64,000 nt of DNA, from the NCBI RefSeq assembly GCF_000208745.1, contig NC_030855.1, forward strand, positions 17,979,503 through 18,043,502, read 5' to 3'. Source of the stretch: Theobroma cacao (Eukaryota > Streptophyta > Magnoliopsida > Malvales > Malvaceae). Positions 23,217 to 35,800 of this stretch are shown piece after piece (positions within the stretch are counted from its first letter, which is position 1; the number at the start of each line of letters is the position of its first letter). The notes under the pieces were generated by a model, which saw nothing but the letters and a program-made list of their open reading frames with translations, searched no databases and was not told where the DNA came from. The position numbers and the translations under genes were made by a program.

Positions 23217-24879
23217 TAAAATTTTTTAAATAATTTAATAACTTATTTAAATATTATACCAATATTAAATTTATAAATAAAAAATTTTATTCACTCAATA
23301 GACATATCTTTTTCTTGAATCAATAATCTTTATAATGTAGGCAAGACATTTAGTAGTCCAATCATGCCTTAGTCTTCCTGCATGAAGAAAATTCACGTGA
23401 CCACAAGAGAAATAATTCTACCTCTTTTTCCTAACACCTCTTCTTAAAATTATTTTTCATTTTCCCTCTTTTTACTTTACTAATAACAGTCCCAATAAAT
23501 TCTCAAAACTCGCCAACTATTTTATGCCTCCCAAAGCTTATGAACGACATTAATTTGTTTCATACAAAAGGGTACAGGCCGAGTCAGACGAGCTCGACTC
23601 ATTCCACACTAATCCCAATGTTAAGGTTAAAATACCCATTGGTAAAATGGATAAGGTTTGTCCAATTTGTATTGTACTTTTAATTTTTACCTAGACTATT
23701 TTTTTTTTTTCCAAAAAAAGCCCAAGTCTCTTATTTTTATTCTTTTAATGTTAAATAAAAAATATTTTGATTAAGTTAATGATTTTTAGAAAAAGGGCTG
23801 TGGGGTCCACGGAGCACGTGAGAAAGGAAATGGAGTTGTCAGTGATCATGTGAGTTTCTTTGAGGGGAGGGTGGGGTCCAATTCCACGTGGCTTCAAATA
23901 ATTGAATTTTGAGGGTGTTTAAAAGTCACCCACCACATCCTTTGATGCTTCTTTCTTCCCTCCCACACGTGCGATATTCCTTCCATGTCTATTTGAAACG
24001 AACATGGCAGCACGTGCAAAGTAATCACGTGGATGGCACGCTTCGCACGTGCCACTCTTTCTCAGCATTGATATTTTGGAGTGCCTCCCTCCCTCCCTCA
24101 CCTTTGAAATGCCTCAATTATTGAAGTTTGTCATTTTAAAATTGTAATAATGAGTAGCCCTAATTTTTATTTAAATAATTAGGAGTAGTGGTTTTTGGAT
24201 CTAAACATGGAAAAGCAGAAGATAGAAAGACCAAAGCAAAAACAAAATATTTGTGTTGAATAATGATTAACGAGTTGCACGTACATTATATACATATTTT
24301 GCATATAAAATACTTATAAAGGAATTATTAATATTAGTCTAAGCGTAACTAGATCATGCTCATAGTTAGCATAAAAAAGGACCACCCTCATTCTCATACT
24401 TAACTAGCTTTTGATCTGGTCAACTATATGTATCAAATGCCATATGTCACAAATTGTGTGAGATAAAAAGAAAATTTTAAAATCCTTAGTAAGGAAGGAT
24501 TGTAAAGGATTCCAATTCCCTTGTATATTGTATGTGAAAATTCTATTAATTGATCTTTTTGATTATCAATAATTAAGACTCATTTTGATTGATGTTTCTA
24601 TTTATTTATTTATTTATTTTTCTTTTTCTTTTTCTTTTTTTATTAAGAAAACAAAAATATCAAACAAACCAATTTTAACTTATCAAGAATAATTTTCTTA
24701 GCTAATTGCGTAAAGGTGACGACCATGAACATATATATTAGGATGTAAGGGAGAGGATTGGTGAAACCATCTTAAAATTTCATTTAAATAAAATGAACAT
24801 GAGAATCCTCTTCATTTCGGTTGAAAACCAGTAGCAAAGCCAAGTTCTTGCGACTCAGTTAGATGGATATCCTTCACGA
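23217..24879. other. Intergenic spacer around the G-box cluster
   Basis: Apart from the CACGTG cluster the segment is AT-rich with simple repeats (TTTA / CTTTTT units near 24598-24640). The overlapping frames at 23909-24124 on both strands are mutual shadows in the GC-richer cluster and resemble nothing I know. Confidence 0.55.
23815..24051. promoter_or_regulatory. Cluster of six CACGTG (G-box) cores
   Basis: CACGTG occurs at 23815, 23885, 23966, 24011, 24026 and 24046, all within 237 bp; two GGGGTCCA motifs (about 23803 and 23873; GTGGNCCC-like, a TCP-type core in the first) lie among them. CACGTG is the core recognised by plant bZIP and bHLH factors (including PIF and ABF types). Density is far above the background seen elsewhere in the window. 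No gene was recognised within several kb, so the target, if any, is unknown. Confidence 0.6.
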
Positions 24880-26164
24880 TAGGAGTGAACATTCGGTTAA
24901 ATCAATCAAAGAATATAATTAGCTAATTAAATCGATTTTCTTAAAAATGTAACCGAACTGAACCGATTTAATACTTTAATTAACTTACTTTAGTCTGTTA
25001 AATTGGTTTTAATCGATTTAATTGAGTTTTTTTATTTTTTTAAATTTATTTAATAATATATTTTATGTTACTGCATATTACATTATCATTTATAAATTTC
25101 CAAATATAATAATATAGTACATTGTTAATATATAGTTTTTGACTAATTAGTATATGTTAATTAGTATACTATTAATACACTTGTTACGCTATATGTTGAC
25201 TAATTAGTGTATTAATAAGTATACTATGTATGATGTATTAATATATTACTATATATAGTTAATATATACTTATATAGTATATAAATATAATAAGAAGTCA
25301 TATAATATATATACTATATAATAGTACATTGTTATATATAATAGCAAATTGTTATTGACTAATTAGTATATTGATAAGTTTACTATGTAATATATATAAT
25401 ATATTATTATATATTATAACATAGCTAATTATTAATATAAGTTATGTTACTATAGGATACTAATATTAATATAAGTTACTTTAGTAATTTAAGTTATACT
25501 ATAGTAACATTAATATATTAATAAGTTACTATATTAAATTATTAATATAAGTTATACTATATTGTTATAATTTATTAATAATTTATAAAAAAAATAAGTT
25601 ACTATAGTCTATAGTCTATATAGTATAGATTATATTTTGTATATTAATAAATATACTATACATAGTATAATATATTAATAACTTAATATAAAAATAAATT
25701 AATATAATAAGTTATATTCATTACTTAAGCTTAATGTATAGTTTTCATTATATTTTGTATTAATTTTACATTAATTTTTGTATGATTATATTCATATAAA
25801 TATTTAATAATATTCATATCTAAATAAAGAGTATTTTATTTTTTATTTTTTGATGATTAAATCTAAGTTATTTATTCATAGATAAATATAGAAAAAATGG
25901 GTGAGTTAATACATGTAAGAAAATCCTTCTTAATGATTATATCAAACCATTCATATTTATATATATATATATATATAGAAAATCTGTGTGAGTGCATACA
26001 TGCAATAAAAACCTTTATATACTTATTTCAAAGTTGCTTAATTCGATTAATCAACTTCAAAGTTTTTTAACCGAACTAAACTGATAAAATCGATTTAATC
26101 AAATTAATTGAATCAATTAAATTGGTCGGTTAATTCGATTTTAACCAAATTTTGCTCACTCCTA
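24880..26164. mobile_element. hAT-like non-autonomous element with long imperfect inverted ends
   Basis: Ends are inverted: TAGGAGTGAACATTCGGTTAA at the left and (inverted) TAGGAGTGAGCAAAATTTGGTTAA at the right, with further inverted similarity of the AATCGATTTAAT type for about 130 bp. The flanks carry an 8-bp near-duplication, CTTCACGA (24872-24879) and CTTCACAA (26165-26172). The interior is extremely AT-rich with TATA/TTAATA blocks and no frame. Size 1285 bp. Superfamily is inferred from the 8-bp duplication. Confidence 0.75.
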
Positions 26165-26194
26165 CTTCACAAACCAAGATCAAGCAAGCATCTA

Positions 26195-28180
26195 TGTCAC
26201 GACCTGAGTGTTTAAATCAAGTAGGCCAGCATGACTAACCCCATACATAAGAGGCGCAACCCATTTAAAAGTTAGAAGTAAAAGTGTTCATGTACCTTTA
26301 GAATAGTCTTTCAGTTTTGAACTATTTATTACTTGATGTAATTTCAACTTAAATGTCAATAAAAGTAGTATTTAAATTTGAATTATGTAGATATGGTGAA
26401 TCTTAAAATTTGAATGTCTTAGTCATTTATCTTAAATTCGAATTGTAAGTAAACTTTATCATGCTTATAAATACTTTTTTATGTTCATTTGTAAAGCACA
26501 CTAAGTTCATTAGAAAAACAAAAACTCATTTCTCTCAAGCTTTTTTCTCTTCTTTCTTTTATTTTTGCAACTATTGTATTGTTTCAAGAACTTTTTTGTT
26601 CTTTACTAGTTTTCTTGGTTTTAGGGTTAACTTAAGCTCAGTTAGTAATGGTTTCAAAATGTAAGGTTACATGGAGTTAAAGCTAAAATCTCAATATGTG
26701 AAAGTTGGTATCAGAGTCAAGAAAGATGAAAAAAGAGATGGCTTCAACAGTTCACTAGTTTGCACCCATTTAAGGAAAGTGGGAAACCAGAGGTTTAGCC
26801 AAGTGAGGTAGGTCAAGTTTGAGGGATATGTTGTTCGCTCTGGAAGGTCAAGTATCCAAAATGGAGGTGGTCATGGGCGAGGTGAAGGATAGATTCAAAG
26901 AGTTCAAAGCCAACATCAAAGAGTTGAGGTCTCGAGATGGCAAGCTTTATGGAAAGATGCAATCAATCCTAAATGAGTCTGTGGACATGTTGAACCAACA
27001 AGATGTGATGCTAAAGAATTTGGTCAAGGTGTTGAAACAGAGGTATAAGGGCTTAAGGATGAGCTTCTCGCACTTAAGGTAACCACAAAGGTTGGTGTGC
27101 CTATTATCCAGTTGGGGGCCTAATTGAAGGTGCTTAAGCCCAAGGTGTTTTGAGATCAATGAGAGGCCAAGGAAATGGACAACTTCAATGGAACTTGAAA
27201 CAATATTTATGAGCCATTAGCATTATGAAAGATGCTTTGTAGATCAATTCAATTGTTATGTAATTGGTGAACACAACCTTGTCGTGATGGCAACGTAGAT
27301 GTGATGAAAGCTTAGTGGAATGGCCATTAGCACATGGATGAAGTTCCAGAAGCAACTTTATCTTAAGTATGTCAATGACGAGACTCGAGCGAAGCTCAGG
27401 AGGTTAACCCAATGACATGAGGCAAGATAATATGTGAAAGAATTTTTTGAGTTGTTTGTAAATTGGTGATCTCAGCGGGAAAGAGGCATTCTTAGCGTTT
27501 TTGAATGACTTGAAGCCATGGGCCAAGCTAGAGCTCTAATGATGGGGTGTACAAAAACATCACGCAAGCCATGATCGTCACTTAGTCGTGGGTGAGTTTG
27601 AAAGTTGGACAACATGTCAACATCTTTCAAGCCTAAAGACAATGGCAAAAGTGGGGGAGATCAAGATTGGCATTCCATGGAAAGCAATGATAAGGAAAAA
27701 AGTTAGTTGAAAGAAGGTGGAATCAACCAAGGACGAAGAGAAAAAGCCATGATCCTGTTTTTTGTGTGACGTCTTGCACTAAGTGAAGAAATGTCTAAAA
27801 AAGGCCAAGTTAGTGGTTATCGTTCAAAAGGAAGATGAACGATTACAGATGTTGCAAAGCTTGGCTCGATGTTGTTGGGTGCACTCAAGGCCAAATGATT
27901 TGGCCGAGCTAGAGGGCTTACGCTCGTTAACTTGATGGTAATTGGACAAAAGGTAGAAGCCCTACGTTCATTTGTAAAGCATACGAAGTTTGAGAATAAA
28001 AACTCATTTCTCTCAAGTTTTTTTCTCTTGCTTCACTTATTTTTGCTACTTTTGTGTTACTTCAAGAACGTTTGTGTCTTGATTGGTTTATTGATTTTGA
28101 AGCTCACTTGAGCATAGTGAGTGACGTATTTCAAAATTCAAGGTCACACAGGGTTGAGCTAAAGTCTCGGCACATGAAAG
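26195..28180 (+). mobile_element. Gag-only Ty3/gypsy retrotransposon remnant
   Basis: A left LTR starts near 26195 with TGTCACGACC and ends about 26704; it is followed by the primer-binding-site sequence TGGTATCAGAG (26706-26716, initiator-methionine tRNA type). The interior holds a broken gag only. At about 27962 the sequence jumps into the middle of a second LTR copy (GTTCATTTGTAAAGCA.. matching 26483 onward), which ends near 28180. Protease, reverse transcriptase, RNase H, integrase and the first half of the 3' LTR are therefore missing as one deletion. No target duplication could be matched. Confidence 0.83.
26819..27860 (+). pseudogene. Retrotransposon gag remnant (coiled coil, capsid, zinc knuckle)
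   Basis: The first part is an open stretch with coiled-coil character (LRDMLFALEGQVSKMEVVMG, then VKDRFKEF, 26816-27080). Further on, in changing frames, come capsid-like pieces (STWMKFQKQLYLKYVNDETR, AKLRRLTQ, KEAFLAFLNDLKPWAKLEL) and a CCHC-like knuckle CFLCDVLH*VKKC near 27758-27796 with an internal stop. This is the order found in plant Ty3/gypsy gag. Several frameshifts and stops; not functional. Confidence 0.8.
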
Positions 28181-31074
28181 TATTAAAGCACCTTGTTTAC
28201 TTCCTTTGAAACATTTTCCTTAACATTTTCCTCCACGTAATCCAATGACGCCTTCGTCACTATCAACTATTCTACTTGCCTCTCCTTTTGAAGTGCTTAG
28301 CATGGATTAGGTCTAGTTCGAGTTGGCTTTAAAACCGTTTTGTCGCAAAGTTTATTTCTGTCTCTCCAAAAGAATAACGTAATAAAATGTGTTGTGCCCA
28401 TGCCTATAAATTTTCTAAAATCTCCTCCACTTGTTTGATGTGAAGCACCCCACTTGTTTCTCTTGAAACACTTAACCGAGATTCCTTGATTATAGATCTG
28501 TCTATGGGCCTAGCTGCCCACTATGCACCACGAGTCCTGCCTGACCAAGGTTGAGTAAGGTCTTCAACATGATTTTTGAAACACGGTCTAGAACATTATT
28601 ATAATAATGATTTTTTTATTTAATTTTACTTTAAACTATTTAAAATATTTAAGTATTAATATAATTTATTAATATTTTAAATGATAAATATAATTTAAAC
28701 GAATATATTGAACCGAACCTGAATTTTAATTTTAGAAGTGCCAACCGAAATTTGAGCCGACCCAACTCATAAATAGCTTTTGGAATGAGAATATGCGTTG
28801 AATATCTAGGAAGAATTTTGGGGTCTTACAGAATGGGCCTTTGGAAGTTAAGGAGAAGGGCCAAGGGTCTTCACTCTTCAGCGTTCAGACATCGAAATGG
28901 ACGCAACTATCTTGCGTACGAACCCACGCCGAATTCCTTGTCCTAACATCCATTCTTTGGGTCCTTGCAGTTGCTTGCTAGAGGAAATGCAGCAAGCCAA
29001 CAAGGCACATTGTTGAAGGGAAGCAAACAAGCTGCACACAAGATTTGGCTGATTGAGGGAGAAATAATTATTCCAAATTTTTAGAGCAGTATTTACTGAT
29101 CTAATTACCATATTTCTGAATTGCTATTATAATCTGTTCTTCTAACAGAATAACAAGTCAACAACATGAGTGCAAATTTTCGCAAAAGCTAAAAGCTCTT
29201 AAAATGTTCATATGGAAAAAAGAATTAGCAATCATAGAGCAGAACAATATTTGTGTGAATTTTGTTGCTATTTGGGAATATCAATGTCCAAATAACATTT
29301 TCATTTTTAGAGGTTTGGTATCAATCGTGCAAATAGCAAAAGCATGGAACAAAGTTGGAGACATAGATTAGGGAATCTAACTCCTATAGGATCCCAGCCC
29401 TGCTCTACAAATGCTAAATCCTTGTAGCCTATGCACAGAATTGGCTGCTGTACAGCACCCTTAGGAACAGCTATCTCGAACCCACATTATGTGCACAAGT
29501 CACAATCTGCACCGATCTTAAACTCCAAATCATGCTCAGAATACAAACCTTAATAGTCACTCATCATATGACACCAATTTATGATCTCTGCAAGAGTTTC
29601 TAAGTTCATATCTCATTCAATTACTATTCTTCTTTTTTGGGCCAGCATTCAATTACTACTCAGATCATGCTAATAGAAACTTTGTTATGTTCTAGTCAGT
29701 GTGAAAAGAGAAATACATTTGATAAATTACAAAGGACATTTTTTCCTGTTTGGACTAACCGATGTTAAATCACAACGTAACTTTTGATGGGCAACCTAGT
29801 AAAGGAGAGACCTACTATTGTTCCATTATATTACCAAAGACAAGACATGGCCAGATGAACAGATAATCAATCGCTATACTATTCAACATTTCCCTAATAG
29901 ATATAAATGAATCTTCTTAAAGCTCCAACCTTAACTTAAAATCAATGCCTTAGATCTCAATGATGCTACATGTCAAGCTACCCCTCAAGACACCCAAAAG
30001 GACCACTCTAGGACTAGAAATTTGAAATAATGCAAAAAGAAAAGAGAAAAAACTATTTGCTTACTCCAATATTACAGGCCTTACCATTGCTACATTAAAC
30101 ACACATTACAATGTTAAAGGTAAAATACAGATTTTCTAATAGCAAACATGCATTGAGAAATCTAGAGAGATTAAGACCATCATAAGCAAGGTAAACTCTT
30201 TCAAGCATAATATAGGGAACAGCAATACTATTCGGTGCTATAGATTTTCTAATCACAGATAAACAACTAAACGTTTGAAGCATTTTTTTTTTTTTTGGTA
30301 AGTAGAAATATATTCTTTACCATCTTTTGACTTTTGTGGACTCTATATGTTTGGTAAAAACATGTGTTGCAGCAAACATCTCACTTCTGAAGCACACCCT
30401 GAATTCCATTGCCTAGTTATAACTTATAAAAAAGGCAAATTCCTAATTTCTCACAAATGATGCTATCTAAAAAGTACTGTGCTTTCATTTTGATTCTTGC
30501 CATATATCAATCTCAAATTTAAATATTTCTATTCAAGATTCATCTCCTAATGTCCTTAAACCAATAAAAGACCTTCTATTGCCTTATCTGTGTAAATCTT
30601 CAAAACATTTAAACAAAAATAAAAAAAACAACTGACCAAAGAAAATAATTTCAAAAGAAAGATTTATAACTACATTAGCATGAGGTAGAAAGTGATGAAT
30701 ACCTGGAACAAAAAGTGATGGATGCATACAAGTAAATTACACTCACAAATGAATATACCAATCAAATTGACAAGATCAATAAAACATATAAAAATTATGG
30801 GACATTGACAATAGAAGTCGATAGATAAAAATACTAAGAATGGCTCAACCATTTCTCTATTAAGAAGAACATCGCCCGTAAAAACCATTAACCTTCATAA
30901 TTAGCAAAGACTTTTGATAGAAGCTTGAGCTCAAAATTTGAGTTCTATAATATCCGACACAACAACTCAACTATGCGGCTTTGTAAAATGGTAAAATCTG
31001 AGAGTTTTCATACATGTAACTAAATGGGTTCTAAAACATGGCCAATATTACAAGAGAAAAATAAAAGATCAGTT
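28181..31074. other. Spacer between the gag remnant and SEC13
   Basis: No supported gene. A 40-codon plus-strand frame with its own ATG at 28897-29016 (MDATILRTNPRRIPCPNIHS..) lies in a GC-richer patch with GGGCC motifs just upstream; it could be a decayed first exon, but no continuation was found. The minus-strand frame over the same patch is its shadow. The remainder is AT-rich; the part next to 31075 is the 3' flank of SEC13. Confidence 0.5.
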
Positions 31075-31980
31075 CTATGGCTCAACAACTGTCACCTGTT
31101 GCCACTCTCCGTCTACAGCTTCTTTCCACAAGGTCACATTGTTGTTCCCATCAGCTACAGCTAATATGTTACCTGTCAGTGACCATGATACCCTCCAGAC
31201 AGGGGTATTAAAATCATGCAGTACTTTACCTTCCCACTGATCCCCTTCTTTGGCCACAGTCCATATAATTACTTTCCCATCCTGTGATGCACTTGCAATA
31301 GTAGATTTTGGCAACCCCAAATTGGGTGCCCAAGCAACATCCCGTACCCAATCAGTATGCATTTGAAGAGCTGGAAAGCAGTCCATCTTCCAGATTCCAT
31401 TGTAGAGCTTCCACACCTTTACAGTGTTATCACAGCCACCTGAGCAAAGTTTCTGAACAGGGTCAAGCAAACCAGAACCAACAAGAGCCCCAGGTGCCGT
31501 TGATGGAGCCCACGAAACAGAAGTTACACCAACCGGGTGAGCCTGGTCAATCCTTGAAGTGTCCCAGCCTCCGTCTGCCCTTGCAGTGAAAACTGATATA
31601 TTTCCATCAGAAGAACCACATGCCAAACAAAGTCCCAGTTCATGAGGAGCCCAAGCAATTGAATTAACAGATGACTTATGGTCCTCAAAAACATGAGCCT
31701 GGCTCCATTCATTCTGATTGCCTTCCTTCCATATAATCACACGCCCATCATAAGAACATGAAGCAAGTAAGGGGCCAAACTTTGGGTGAGCCCAAGCCAC
31801 CTGCCATACTGGTCCTTGGTGAGCCGACAAAGTCGCTAAGTGCTGATGGGTATTGTTGCTGACCCCAGCTATCTTAATTGTGGTGTCTGATGAGGCACTG
31901 GCGATTCGCTTACCATAGTAATCCATGGCCACATCATGGACCGTGTCCTGGTGGCCAGTTTCGATCTTTTGTGGAGGCAT
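31075..31980 (-). CDS. SEC13: SEC13 WD40 protein of the COPII coat and nuclear pore
   Basis: SEC13 pairs with SEC31 in the outer COPII cage at ER exit sites and is also part of the NUP107-160 nuclear pore subcomplex. A single uninterrupted coding exon encodes 301 residues, the usual length for plant SEC13. WD40 repeats are visible at the GH/x(H)..W positions: HQDTVHDVAMD (10), HQGPVWQVAW (54), HKSSVNSIAW (about 100), HPVGVTSVSW (about 147), HTDWVRDVAW (about 208) and FNTPVWRVSW (about 260), with closing KVWKL, VIIWKE, VIIWTV and VTLWKE strands; six blades, the seventh normally supplied by the partner. The ATG gives MPPQKIETGHQDTVHDVAMD. Intron-less coding sequence is usual for the plant genes. 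No damage seen. Confidence 0.97.
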   Translation of the reverse strand: MPPQKIETGHQDTVHDVAMDYYGKRIASASSDTTIKIAGVSNNTHQHLATLSAHQGPVWQVAWAHPKFGPLLASCSYDGRVIIWKEGNQNEWSQAHVFEDHKSSVNSIAWAPHELGLCLACGSSDGNISVFTARADGGWDTSRIDQAHPVGVTSVSWAPSTAPGALVGSGLLDPVQKLCSGGCDNTVKVWKLYNGIWKMDCFPALQMHTDWVRDVAWAPNLGLPKSTIASASQDGKVIIWTVAKEGDQWEGKVLHDFNTPVWRVSWSLTGNILAVADGNNNVTLWKEAVDGEWQQVTVVEP

Positions 31981-32700
31981 TCTTTTTTATCTGTGAAATA
32001 TCCAGTTTCAATATCAAAAACCAGAGTTGGGTTTTCCAATAAAAGTCCAAATATTTCAAAAAAGAAAGAGCGATCTTTATTCTTCTGGCATAAATTTTCA
32101 GTTTTAATTTCTTAATCCAAACGGAAAGAATAAAAAAAATTAATACAATAAATGTTTTAAAAAATGTCAATATAAAAAATAAGAGCAAAATTTAGTGAAA
32201 AACAGATCTTATGGTCTCGCACAAGCAAATTCATCCTTAATCATTTTTCATACTTTTCAAATTCTGCGCTATTGTTCTCAGCTTAGCTAATATACAAAAC
32301 AAATCAGATTTAAAAAGAATCTCTAGAATCTATAGCTCAAATCGAACCCTAATTTGAGATCTCCGATTCATTTTTAATTTAGCATCAATCTGAGCAAAAT
32401 CGATTGATTACTAAAGCATCAGAAAATGAAAATTCAATTCAAGATCAGAAATTAAACTCTTTATTAATACAAAAAATCAAATCACGAAAAACGGAAGGAA
32501 GACATAGCCATTTTCAACGTTCGTTAGATATACAGAAACGTTTTCACGACATCCATGTATGTATCAGGGAAGGAAGATCGAAAACTTACAGAAACGACGT
32601 CGTTGGAGGACGACCGGACGCGGACTAGCTCCAATCAGTTGGCAAAGGAATTGAGAAAGGCTTTGGTGGATTTTCAGTTCCCGGTTTTTGATTAGGTGTT
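31981..32700 (-). promoter_or_regulatory. SEC13 5' leader with intron
   Basis: An acceptor TTTCACAG (exon resumes at 31990, ten bases before the ATG) pairs with a donor CT|GTAAGTTTT (exon ends at 32590), implying a leader intron of about 600 bp, a common arrangement in plant housekeeping genes. The first leader exon is about 32590-32690. Inferred from splice consensus. Confidence 0.6.
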
Positions 32701-32751
32701 TTTTTAAGAAAGAGAAGGGTAAATTGGGGAATTCGCTGAATGGGTTGGGGA

Positions 32752-32777
32752 GGCCCATTACAATTTTTATTTGGGCC
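32752..32777. promoter_or_regulatory. GGCCCA / TGGGCC promoter motifs upstream of SEC13
   Basis: GGCCCATTA (32752-32760) fits the plant UP1 consensus GGCCCAWWW, and TGGGCC follows at 32772-32777, with further GGGCT motifs to about 32820. Such site-II-like elements mark promoters of constitutively expressed plant genes, and they lie about 165 bp upstream of the predicted first SEC13 exon end. Confidence 0.5.
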
Positions 32778-32829
32778 CTTTTAAGTTTTGACGTGGGCTA
32801 GGACCGTCATTTGTTTGGGCTGGTTGAAA

Positions 32830-35800
32830 CTTGCCAGCCCCTTCTAAAGGGTGGACTTCTCATAATATTGGGCTCTAACGAGTTTATGAACTAATTACAA
32901 TTTTTTATTTTAATTTTATAATTATTTAATTATAATATTGAATTATGTAAGAGTTTACACATTTATGCATATAAATGTTATCTAATATTATTTTGATAAA
33001 TTTCACACCTACTCATGATTGTAAATAAAAACTTGTACATAAAAAAAATATTAATAGAATAGAATAGAAGTTTTTGTTTCTGTTTTTGTATATTCAATAA
33101 AAAATTTCTTGTTAAGGATTGGTTTAAGGATTATCTTTTAGAACCAATTGAAAATAATATTTTTATACTAAATTCAATAATTAAAATTAATATGATAATT
33201 TTTAATATATTAATATAATAGTTTAAAAATGCTAAGAGCAATTGCTAACAAAATAAATAATATAATTAAAGGTAAAATACTCTTATCTTTGATTTTTAAC
33301 TGTAATTTTACGTAAGTTCATTAATTTTTAAAATTAATAATTTATCTCAAAAAAATATTTTTCATGAGACACGTAAGACTAGAGCTTAGTTAATTATTAA
33401 CGTTTCTATTAATTTAATAATATAATAAAATTTAAAAAATAATTTTATTTTTTATTAATTTTAAAATTTACTTTATATAAATTATAATTTTTTATATAAA
33501 AAATAAAATTTGGGAGAGGGAGCATCGATTTGATGCTATCAAAGGTGCTCCCTTTTGATGCTCTTTTTCTTGGAGAGTATTTGTCATGGGATGGTCGATA
33601 AGCGAATAGAAGCATTATCGACCGGTCACGTTGTACGAGAAAAAATGAACGAGAGAATAAAAGGTATTTTAGTTATTTTTTATTTTATTAATAATATTTA
33701 TATTTTTAAATTTTATTATTTATTTATAAATTTAATAAATAGATATGAAATTATAATTAAAATTTATCAAATATTAAAGTATCTGACTTGATTAATTTAT
33801 TATGAAGTTAAAACGGAAACATTAAAATTGACATATATAATTAAGCGGGAGTGAATGAAGTTTCAAAAAAATGGCAGCCTAAAAAGAATCGAGGCCGCTG
33901 CAGCTGCACGTTTCTGGCGTGCTTTTTACTTCCCGAAACACTCCATTGGCGCTACCAAAAATAAATTAAAGCCGGTGACGCCGCCGAGAATAATATACTA
34001 TATTCGCCGAACGGAAACTGCATAGGAAAAGCCATCATAACAATGGACGCCACGTCACCTCCCAGCTCAGCACATCAAAATCATTCACGGACCCCACCAA
34101 ATTTCTTGTCGGGTCATGCCTGTCTCCTACCTACGTACCTAAAACGTAGCGGCATGTGCGTGTCTCGTGCGGAGGATTTCATGTGCATGACATCCATGGA
34201 TGGTGATAGTGCCTTTTCCCGCCCCGATTGCCCCTGCTGCACCACCTACTTCGACTACTTGACTTAAATACGGGCGTGGTACGTGGCTGATGTTAGGGTC
34301 GTGATGATGATCTAAAAATTGTCAGCATGATGAACGGTGGATAATGATTGCACCTCCCAAGCCTTGAGGAGAATCGTGGGCCCATATTAACCAAGTGTAC
34401 AAGTAAAATAAATGCCAGTGGATGGGCAGAGGATCCTTTGATTTCATGACATGAGACACCTTGAGGATATATAGCGTTACTATCATAGAATCATGTTTAA
34501 CAATAATAATTTCACGTATGGGCATACACCCAAATTAAAAGATTTTAAAAAAAAAGAACTAGTAATTGAATTGCCAAAAGTTAGTAAATTAGTAGTATTA
34601 TTATGTTTTGATCCTCACCAACTGCAATGATAATGGTTTTATGATAATACATACATGTACATGTACATGCAAGGATGCAATGGCATAAGCAATTTAAACG
34701 AAAGGGAAGTAAAAAGTCATTCATGTGTTACGAAGTCAAAAGTTGAAATCTATCAATTTTATAGATTGCGGCTAACTAATTAGAGGTTGTCTTTAATAGT
34801 GATTATATATCTTTTTCGAGTCCAAACATTTCGAATTTCAATTTTTCGTTATCTTAATTATTAAGGAGAAAACAATCATAAAAATTGTTGTTATTTACAT
34901 TAATGATAAAATATAATATTCTATAATTTATTTGTGTATGATAAGATTAAAATTAAAAATACGGTTTGACATTTTAATTGATAAACTCCTAGGCATAAAT
35001 GGATGGATTATGTAGAATATATGGTCCATGCTTAGAGAGCAAGGCTTTTATTGGATCCTAATGTGCTGGGGAGGGTTAAAACTTGCATGGAGGGAGAGGT
35101 TACAGGTGTGGTTTGGGTTGGGTTGGGTTGGGTTTCATGCTAACTAATGATGCGTGCAATAAGTTGATTGCACTAGGCAAGGAGGCATGAATATTTGTGG
35201 GGCATTTCGATGTACCAAAATACTATGAATTATAGCACTCTTCATTATTGCCTAGGTTGGTAGAATTTGACTTCTCTATCATTACTATTACTGTCTTTAT
35301 ATAACTAAACCATCCGTACTTTATTTATTCTATAAAAATATATACGTGTATTCAATTTTGTTGAATGCCATTCATTTCAGCATAATGGTTGAAGAAGGTT
35401 TAAGCTTTTGGAAAACATGGGTTTTTATATTTTTACTGTTTAAAACTTTTTCCATTGTATAATTTTATCTCACCTAGTTAATCAATGAACACATGAATGA
35501 ATGGCTTTTTATAATTAAAGGTTTGATCAATAATTAGAAACAAAAATAATATGTATTGAAGGTGAAAAATAATCGAGGGTGCAGGTCGAATGGAAGATGT
35601 CTGTCTTAAATACTTAATTATCACACTTAATTCATATATGAGAACATCTATGACTGATTAATGATTTCAATTTTCATGATAAATTATAGAGTGTTATATA
35701 TATATATTTTCAGTTATTTATACTATTTGAAAATTCAGTGTCTGCCTGCATTTGTTTCACATGTTTTCTTATGTTCTTTTCTGTCAATAAATTCATTCCA

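Noticed and set aside
28878..29111. 77-codon minus-strand frame
   Set aside because: No family resemblance and no splice continuation; overlaps an equally unsupported plus-strand frame.
34043..34267. 74-codon plus-strand frame in a GC-richer patch
   Set aside because: Composition is Ser/Pro/Cys-mixed without a recognisable domain, splice sites or neighbours; the patch looks more like regulatory DNA.
35110..35142. (TGGGT)n tract as an interstitial telomere
   Set aside because: Plant telomere repeat is TTTAGGG; this is a short pentamer run only.
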